DNA of 64,000 nucleotides from contig BDDD01001771.1 in NCBI GenBank assembly GCA_001972305.1, positions 15,246-79,245 on the forward strand, written 5' to 3'. A model generated the notes under the pieces. The model did no database searches. It saw only the letters and a list, made by a program, of their open reading frames with translations, and was not told the origin of the DNA. The stretch comes from Cephalotus follicularis (Eukaryota; Streptophyta; Magnoliopsida; Oxalidales; Cephalotaceae). This document shows, in pieces, positions 56,906 to 64,000 of this stretch. Each line of letters starts with the position of its first letter. Within the stretch, counting starts at the first letter, position 1. A program made the translations under genes and the position numbers.

Positions 56906-59186
56906 TGTAATGCCCAAGATTTTGATTTATGTGTAACATTGCTTTTCTAATGTAATTTTACACATTGTGTTAATGAGAATCGTGTTTTCCCTCTTTCCCG
57001 TGTTGAAATGTTGCCAGAAAGTGTGTTACTGTGTGTTTTTGTGCAGGGGCAACCGACTGCCAGTGGGAGGCAGCCGACTAGACCCTTGCTGAGGCGCGGC
57101 AGCTAGCTGCCAGGAGGAGGCAGCCGGCTGGTGGGAGTGTCGGCAGAAACAGCCGACTGCCAAGCCAAGGCAGTCGACTGCCATGCGCCAGACAGCCCAC
57201 GTGCTGTCTGCCTTAAGTGACAAAAGGAGGGGTGTTTGGTTTTTATTACAGATGGCAGTGGAGGGGCCGGGTCTCTCTCTCCATAAAACACAGCCTTTCT
57301 CTCCTCTTTCTCCATCATTCTCTGTGTTTTCAAGAGATTTCTTGTGAGTTTGAGAGTGGAAGTGTGTGTGTGTTGAGGCTACGGAGAAGGTTGCTAGACG
57401 TGTTGGGGTAGCAAGAGCTTCAGATTTAGACATAAAGAGGTGGATTGCAACTCCTAACTTGGAGTTCTAAGGTAGGGGGAAGTCGTTTTTGCAACATAAT
57501 TTCAATTGATAATGTTTTTGATGAAATAAAATGCATGTTTATGTTATATTGTGAGCTTGGAACGTGTATGTGCATAAATATGTCATTTTGGGTTGTGTTG
57601 GGTGTGTGATTGTGGCTGTTTTAGCAGCTGGTTTTTACACCTACTGCAGAATCCAGCCGACTGCCCGCCTTGGGCAGTCGACTGCCTATTGGTCCAGCCG
57701 ACTTTTCTTGAAAGGCTAGTCGACTGCCCAAGTTCGTTTCCAGAAAATGTCTGCAGGGGTTGTGTAGTCGACTGCTGTAGGTCAACAACCGACTGTGGGG
57801 GTGTGGACAGCCGACTGTCAAGGTTGACACCCGACTGTCTAGTGCGGGTAGCCGACTGTCTGGTGGTGTAGTCGACTACCTGGGTAGGGCAGCCGACTAC
57901 TTTGAGGGGGACAGCCGACTGCCAGTGGTAGGCAACCGACTGTTGGGGGCATGTTTTGCCCGTGAACATATGTATGCATCGGGCATTGTAATGTTTTTCT
58001 TCGTGAAGCTTTATAAACTGTTTTGAGCAGTGTGATTATTGAGTTTAAACTGTTATAACATATTTCTGGAAGTGCATTGTAGTTAATGAAAAATCATTAC
58101 TTTACACGAAATTATATGTTTTGAGAAATATATACTTTCGAACCATGAAAATGACTTCCAAAAACACCGTGAACTGAGTTTTGTGATATTGAGAACCGTG
58201 AATCGTGACATCGTGAAAATGAGTTTGTTTTCAGGTATTTTCGTGACATCGTGAAAAAGAGTTTGTTTTCAGGTATTTTGTTTATTAAACTACTTGGAAA
58301 ACTGTTTTGAGCATCGAGATGATTGTGATTGTGATTGAACTTGACTGTGGTTGCTGATTGTGTTTTTGATTGTGGCCGTACTAGTTGCGTGGCAGAGATG
58401 CCAGTGATGACTAGTGGTCTGGTCGACTCAGGGGCTAGGAGTTGGCTGGGTGACTTACTGTATTGCGACCTGCTTCGTGCCGTCCGGAGTCGGGGCCGAT
58501 GTCGGGATGTACGACGTTGGGGCCAGGAGATGGCAATGCTCTTCGTACCCACCGTGTATCGTGAACCGTGAACCATGTATTGTGTAGTCCTTTGGACTTG
58601 TTTGAGACCGTGCATTGTGATATTGTGACACCGTGATTTCGGTGATATCGTGACATCGTATTTTGGCATATGCATATCTATATTTATATATATGCATCGA
58701 GATATAGTATGTACTGCATCATGCTGCTTCCATACTTTGGTTTTATTGATATCGTGTTGTTTTTATGACTTTGGCCGAGAGAGGACAAAGGCTAACCCCC
58801 TACTGTTGCATATTGATGCTGCGTTTGGACTTTGCCGAGCATGGCTGTTTTGGACTGTGAAGTGATTGGAGTTTTCTGCTTTAAGTTTTTGTAAAGCATT
58901 GTAGCGAACATGTTGTACCTTGGTTTATGTACAAATGTTTTACTGTTATTGTTGTAAAGACTTTGGATCATGCTCCGAATATGGGATGTTTAACATGTAT
59001 TACCGTGGATGTTGTGGGAATCATGCGGTATGGGACGCATGGTTTCGCTTGTTTTCAGCTTATATATATATGCTTCCGCAAGATTTGATGTCTGTTTAAA
59101 AGTTTTAAATTTTATCGTTCTCTGTATAAGGTGGATATCTGTTAAATTTCCATGTTGTATGTTGTTAATGCAAGCGGGGTGTGACA
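56906..59186 (+). mobile_element. 5' LTR of gypsy D
   Basis: 2,281 bp, TGTAATGCCCAAG...GGGGTGTGACA, followed by a primer site. It contains motif clusters at 57050-57185 and 57654-57942, a pyrimidine-rich promoter area (57260-57330), AAGGTAGGGG at 57470-57479 and the acceptor-like block at 58763-58818, where the AG is changed (TTGCAT). Element D inserted into the LTR at 54828-56905; its right end is beyond the window. Confidence 0.94.
57654..57942. repeat. Longest phased CAGCCGACTG array
   Basis: Copies start at 57654, 57675, 57695 and 57717, then at 57765, 57786, 57808, 57828, 57849, 57869, 57890, 57912 and 57933. Over the last nine copies the mean step is exactly 21.0 bp (range 20-22). Spacers are unrelated to one another. 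Confidence 0.96.
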
Positions 59187-59190
59187 GCAG

Positions 59191-59202
59191 TGGTATCAGA
59201 GC
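59191..59202 (+). promoter_or_regulatory. Primer binding site of gypsy D
   Basis: TGGTATCAGAGC, complementary to the 3' end of initiator-Met tRNA, four bases after the LTR end. Confidence 0.95.
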
Positions 59203-59294
59203 ATATATCCATTTATATGCTTAGCTTGGATACTATCCTTGGCAATTAACATGTTTCCTTAAGAGGACTAATGACATCTTTCTTATAGGAACCT

Positions 59295-60430
59295 ATGGAC
59301 GGTCGAAGAAGGCGCGGAAGGCGTAGGCCCGTGAATGAGGATGTTCCAGAGGATGTGAATGTTGACGGAGATCATAATGCTCCACCGGAGGCAGTGCCGA
59401 ATGTGAGAGACCCCATGGACCGCATCACCGACTATATCCAGCAGCAGATAGCTGCCAATCAGCAACAGATGGCCGCTAATGCCGCCAATATGGAGGAGAT
59501 ACAGAGGATGTATGCTCAGGCTCAGCCGATGGCTCCAGCTCAGGGTGGGCATGACGATGGTAGCCGGTTTGGCAGAAACCTAGAGAGGTTTATGAGACAG
59601 AATCCACCCAGCTTCAGGGGAGAGTTGGATGTTACCGCCGCTGAGAGATGGCTTCAGGACCTTGAGAAGATTTTCAAGGTGATGGAGTGTTCTGATAGGC
59701 AGAAATTGAGGTTTGCCGTGTACCATTTATGGGAAGAGGACACTCACTGGTGGGAGATGGTCAGTGCTAAATGGGAGGATACTGGAGTCGTAGGCACCTG
59801 GGAGGGGTTCCAAGAGGAGTTTCTAGCAGCATATGTGCCACGCATTGAGCGTGAGCGGAGAGAGACGGAGTTCCTGGAGCTACGTCAGGGAGAGATGACT
59901 GTGGCCGAGTACCAAGCCAGGTTTGTTGAGCTCGCCAGACATTCAGCCTACTTGGTTGCAGGTGAGGAGAAGAAGGTCCGGAGGTTCTTAAGGGGCTTGC
60001 GACCGGATCTTCGGTCACGGATCAGGGTGATGGAGCTTGGTACCTTTGTGGAGGTTACCCAGAAAGCAAGGTTGTTGGAAAGTGTGTTGAACGAGGATAG
60101 GGCAGAGAGGGCCGAGCACAGCAGAGCAGGCAGACATAGAGTCAGTCTATACTGGCATCGTCCAAGTGGCAAGGCAGTGGTTCCTCGACGAAGTCCCCGA
60201 GGAACAGGAATCAGCAGACTTATTCACAGGGTGCTCCTAGTCAGGGGAGTGATGCTAGGACTAGGGTTTGTTACCACTGTGGTCGTGCAGGTCATCAGCA
60301 GAAGGATTGTTGGCTGAAGAAAGGGTTATGTCTGAGGTGTGGCACATCGGGGCATTCCGTGAGGGATTGCCCGAGAGGGACAGCGACAGCACCTACTGGG
60401 CCAGCTGGTGGTGGTGCTTCCGCAGCATGA
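59295..60430 (+). pseudogene. Gypsy D gag (one frameshift, one stop)
   Basis: ATG at 59295 (MDGRRRRGRRRPVNED) opens a Tekay-type Gag. It has a basic N-terminus, a Q/A-rich helix (about residues 55-80) and the retrotrans_gag capsid-like region (RFMRQNPPSFRGELD at about 97; FLELRQGEMTVAEYQARF; VRRFLRGLRPDLRSRI). At about 60120-60140 the frame shifts. In the next frame there are two zinc knuckles, CYHCGRAGHQQKDC (60269-60310) and CLRCGTSGHSVRDC (60329-60370), and then TGA at 60428. That frame is the pol frame, so Gag and Pol were once one polyprotein. Confidence 0.92.
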
Positions 60431-62951
60431 CTGTCACAGCGCAGAGATACTGGCAAAGGCATAGTGAAAGGTAGAGTTTTTGTTCTCACTCAGACAGAGG
60501 TTCCAAAGTCTACTTCTGTTGTGGGACGTACTGTATATGTTTATGGTTTCTCTGCTAGAGCTTTGATGGATTCAGGAGCGTCACATTCTTTCATTGCTTC
60601 CCGTTTTGCATCATGTTTGGATGTGTCTCTTGTTTGTATGCCTTTTGTTCTTGATGTGAGCACACCTTCTGGAGGATCTATGTGTGCAGACTCGGTGTAC
60701 CGAGGTTGTGAGCTTTCTGTTGCAGGTGTTATGTTGAGTGCAGTCTTGATCGTGCTACCCCTTTATGACTTTGATGTTATCTTGGGTATGGACTGGTTGT
60801 CAGCCTACCGTGCACAGCTAGACTGTTACAACAAGGTGGTGGATCTTTGCTTGCCCGATGGGACTACTTTTCAGTTCCAGGGGGACCGAGGCTTCTCGAT
60901 GCCGATTATATCCTTTATTCGTGCATCGAGGTATCTGGAAAAAGGGTGCGAGGGGTTCCTTGCGCATGTGATTGACACAAGGAAGGAGAAAGGCAAAATT
61001 CTGGAGGAGGTTCCTGTTGTAAGTGAGTTTCCGGATGTGTTTCCTCCAGATCTAGTGTCCTTACCACCGAGGAGGAGTATGGAGTTTGTGATCGATCTGG
61101 TCCTGGGTACGGCTCCTGTTTCTAAGGCGCCTTACCGCATGGCTCCTGCGGAGTTGCGAGAGTTGAAGTTGCAGTTGCAAGACTTGATCAATAAGGGTTT
61201 TGTGCGACCCAGTGTTTCTCCTTGGGGTGCGCCCGTGCTTTTTGTGAAAAAGAAGGATGGGTCGATGAGGCTTTGCATCGACTATAGGATGTTGAACAAG
61301 GTCACTATCAAGAACAAATATCCTCTTCCCCACATCGAGGATCTGTTTGATCAGTTGCAAGGGTCGACTGTGTTTTCTAAACTCGATCTGAAGTCGGGTT
61401 ATCACCAGCTGAGGGTGAAAGAAGGAGATGTAGAGAAGACTGCTTTCCGAACGAGGTATGGTCACTATGAGTTTTTGGTTATGCCTTTCGGTGTCACCAA
61501 TGCACCAGCAGCGTTCATGTCCCTGATGAACGACGTGTTCCGACCGTATCTGGATCAGTTTGTGGTGGTGTTTATAGATGATATACTGGTATTCTCAAGG
61601 AGTGAGGAAGAGCACGTCTATCATGTGAGGGTAGTCTTGCAGACTCTCCGAGAGCATAAGTTGTATGCTAAGTTTGGCAAGTGTGAATTTTGGCTTGACC
61701 ATGTGATCTTCCTGGGTCACATTGTGTCTGGAGAGGGTTTGGCAGTGGATCCGTCGAAGATAGAGGTGGTACGAGATTGGCCACGTCCGAGGAATGTGAC
61801 GGAGGTACGCAGTTTCCTTGGTTTGGCAGGATACTATCGGAGGTTCATCCAGAACTTCTCGAGGATAGCAGTACCTTTGACAAGGCTGACTCAGAAGAAA
61901 ACCTTGTTTGTTTGGGATGATAACTGTGAAACCAGTTTCTGTGATCTGAAGGATCGGCTGATCTCCGCTCCTGTTCTGGCATTACCCGAGGGTAATGAGG
62001 GCTTTACAGTGTACAGTGATGCTTCGGGCAAGGGCCTGGGTTGCGTGTTGATGCAACAAGGCAGGGTGATCGCTTATGCTTCGCGAAAGCTGAAGCCATA
62101 TGAGGAGAACTATCTGACTCATGATCTCGAGCTGGAAGCTATTGTTTTCGCTCTTCAGAAATGGAGACATTACCTGTATGGAGCACAGTTTGAGATCTTC
62201 ATCGATCATAAAAGCTTGAGGTATCTGTTTTGTCAGGATACACTGAATATGAGACAGCGCAAGTGGGTAGAGTTCTTCAATGATTATGACTGCAGTATTC
62301 AGCACCATCTAGGGAAGGCGAATGTTGTCGCGGATGCCCTAAGCCGTAAGGCCATGGTTGCTAGTACAATGGTGTCTCGGTGGAAGTTGCTGGAAGACTT
62401 CCAGGAATGGTGTCCGTTTAATCAGTCACCGGGGATCATTTTAGCGGACATGCGAGTACAGCCTGACTTACTACATCGCATCAAAGATGCACAACCGCAT
62501 GATCCTGAATTGCAGCAGATTCAAGAGAATATGGATTCGGAGCCTGATTTTAGAGTACGTGATGATGGTATTATGAGATATCGGGGGCGTGTATGTCTTC
62601 CAAATGAACCTAGAGTGAAGGATGAACTTCTCCGAGGGGCTCATAAATCTATGTACAGTATTCATCCTGGTAGCACCGAGATGTATCAAGACATGAAGAA
62701 GTGTTACTGGTGGCCTGGCATGAAGCGGGGGATCGCTGAGTATGTGGCAAAGTGTTGGACTTGCCAGACAGTTAAGGCCGAGCACCAGAGACCGGCAGGT
62801 TTGCTGCAACCCTTACCAATTCCAGAATGGAAGTGGGAGCATGTTACGATGGATATTTTTTCGGGTTTTCCTTTGACTCGGAACCGCCACAATGCAGTGT
62901 GGGTTATAGTGGATCGACTTACGAAGTCAGCTCACTTTTTGCCTACTCATG
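60431..62951 (+). CDS. Gypsy D pol: protease, RT, RNase H, integrase start
   Basis: An open frame from 60431 (first Met 60464) to the duplication joint at 62951; the frame itself closes at 62977. Domains by residue from 60464: protease with [10 protein letters not shown] (about 35) and VILGMDWL (about 106); RT from about 220 with [26 protein letters not shown] and catalytic FIDD (about 369); RNase H from about 513 ([11 protein letters not shown]) to DALSRK (about 625); integrase HHCC finger ([10 protein letters not shown]...CWTCQ, about 728-767); and the first catalytic Asp region (MDIFSGFP, about 795). It then jumps back into RT sequence. The remainder of integrase and any chromodomain are not in the window. 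Confidence 0.93.
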
Positions 62952-64000
62952 CTTCCCCACATCGAGGATCTGTTTGATCAGTTGCAAGGGTCGACTGTGT
63001 TTTCTAAACTCGATCTGAAGTCGGGTTATCACCAGCTGAGGGTGAAAGAAGGAGATGTAGAGAAGACTGCTTTCCGAACGAGGTATGGTCACTATGAGTT
63101 TTTGGTTATGCCTTTCGGTGTCACCAATGCACCAGCAGCGTTCATGTCCCTGATGAACGACGTGTTCCGACCGTATCTGGATCAGTTTGTGGTGGTGTTT
63201 ATAGATGATATACTGGTATTCTCAAGGAGTGAGGAAGAGCACGTCTATCATGTGAGGGTAGTCTTGCAGACTCTCCGAGAGCATAAGTTGTATGCTAAGT
63301 TTGGCAAGTGTGAATTTTGGCTTGACCATGTGATCTTCCTGGGTCACATTGTGTCTGGAGAGGGTTTGGCAGTGGATCCGTCGAAGATAGAGGTGGTACG
63401 AGATTGGCCACGTCCGAGGAATGTGACGGAGGTACGCAGTTTCCTTGGTTTGGCAGGATACTATCGGAGGTTCATCCAGAACTTCTCGAGGATAGCAGTA
63501 CCTTTGACAAGGCTGACTCAGAAGAAAACCTTGTTTGTTTGGGATGATAACTGTGAAACCAGTTTCTGTGATCTGAAGGATCGGCTGATCTCCGCTCCTG
63601 TTCTGGCATTACCCGAGGGTAATGAGGGCTTTACAGTGTACAGTGATGCTTCGGGCAAGGGCCTGGGTTGCGTGTTGATGCAACAAGGCAGGGTGATCGC
63701 TTATGCTTCGCGAAAGCTGAAGCCATATGAGGAGAACTATCTGACTCATGATCTCGAGCTGGAAGCTATTGTTTTCGCTCTTCAGAAATGGAGACATTAC
63801 CTGTATGGAGCACAGTTTGAGATCTTCATCGATCATAAAAGCTTGAGGTATCTGTTTTGTCAGGATACACTGAATATGAGACAGCGCAAGTGGGTAGAGT
63901 TCTTCAATGATTATGACTGCAGTATTCAGCACCATCTAGGGAAGGCGAATGTTGTCGCGGATGCCCTAAGCCGTAAGGCCATGGTTGCTAGTACAATGGT
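62952..64000 (+). repeat. Perfect direct duplication of gypsy D RT-RNase H
   Basis: Bases 62952-64000 repeat 61325-62373 without a difference that I can find, at an offset of 1,627 bp, and the repeat continues past the window. The joint has the short shared sequence CTTCCCC. Because 1,627 is not a multiple of three, the integrase frame runs out after nine codons, and the RT copy is in another frame from integrase. Confidence 0.93.

Noticed and set aside
59191-59202. tRNA genes near TGGTATCAGAGC sequences
   Set aside because: Only the 12-nt primer-site complement is present, next to LTR ends; there is no cloverleaf.

Overview
This is nuclear DNA of a flowering plant, most likely a eudicot. 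I see no host gene, rRNA or tRNA. Essentially the whole 64 kb is a nest of LTR retrotransposons: Ty3/gypsy chromoviruses of Tekay/Del type, Ty1/copia elements (one TNT1-94-like, one SIRE/Maximus-like) and a fragment of an Athila/Tat-type element. The high-copy families, LTRs over 2 kb, initiator-Met tRNA primer sites, 5-bp target duplications and many solo LTRs fit pericentromeric or interstitial heterochromatin. Species cannot be told from the sequence alone.

Layout. 1-1072: end of a Tekay-type LTR (minus strand). 1073-5462, 22435-22537 and 51781-~53343: one old plus-strand copia element (copia A), cut apart by later insertions. It carries a solo LTR at 1444-3370. Its RT/RNase H middle is replaced by a minus-strand gypsy tandem (5463-21728: internal B, LTR, internal A, LTR) plus an LTR remnant (21729-22434). 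Internal A carries a deleted copia (11352-13233) and a solo LTR (13621-16254). 22538-51780: a minus-strand SIRE-like copia (copia B) with an extra ORF between pol and the 3' LTR. It is interrupted by a solo LTR inside its own LTR (23298-25901), a complete chimeric gypsy (element C, 29681-40347), a solo LTR (41332-44010), and a solo LTR (45741-50583) that itself holds another solo LTR (46251-48564). 53690-56905: two truncated LTRs. 56906-64000: a plus-strand Tekay element (D) with LTR, primer site, gag and pol, cut by a perfect 1,627-bp-offset direct duplication that reaches the window end. Most joints are defined by LTR ends and 5-bp target duplications, so the order of insertion can be read.

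The most unusual signal lies in the LTRs, not in the genes. Many carry arrays of a short GTCGAC-centred palindrome (CAGTCGACTG, AAGCGTCGACGCTT or GAGTCGACTC, with GTCGGC/GCCGAC variants) repeated every 20-22 bp. The 10-bp motif is kept while the 10-11 bp between copies is not. The same arrays occur in Ty3/gypsy and Ty1/copia LTRs. In Tekay LTRs they sit at two fixed places; one follows a conserved AGGTAGGGG (splice-donor-like) and precedes a conserved block with CTAAC and TTTCAG (branch point and acceptor-like). I propose a leader intron within the LTR that carries a helically phased protein-binding array; this is an inference from conservation.

No element looks fully autonomous: every gag-pol carries stops, frameshifts, deletions or interruptions. 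Element D is the best preserved.
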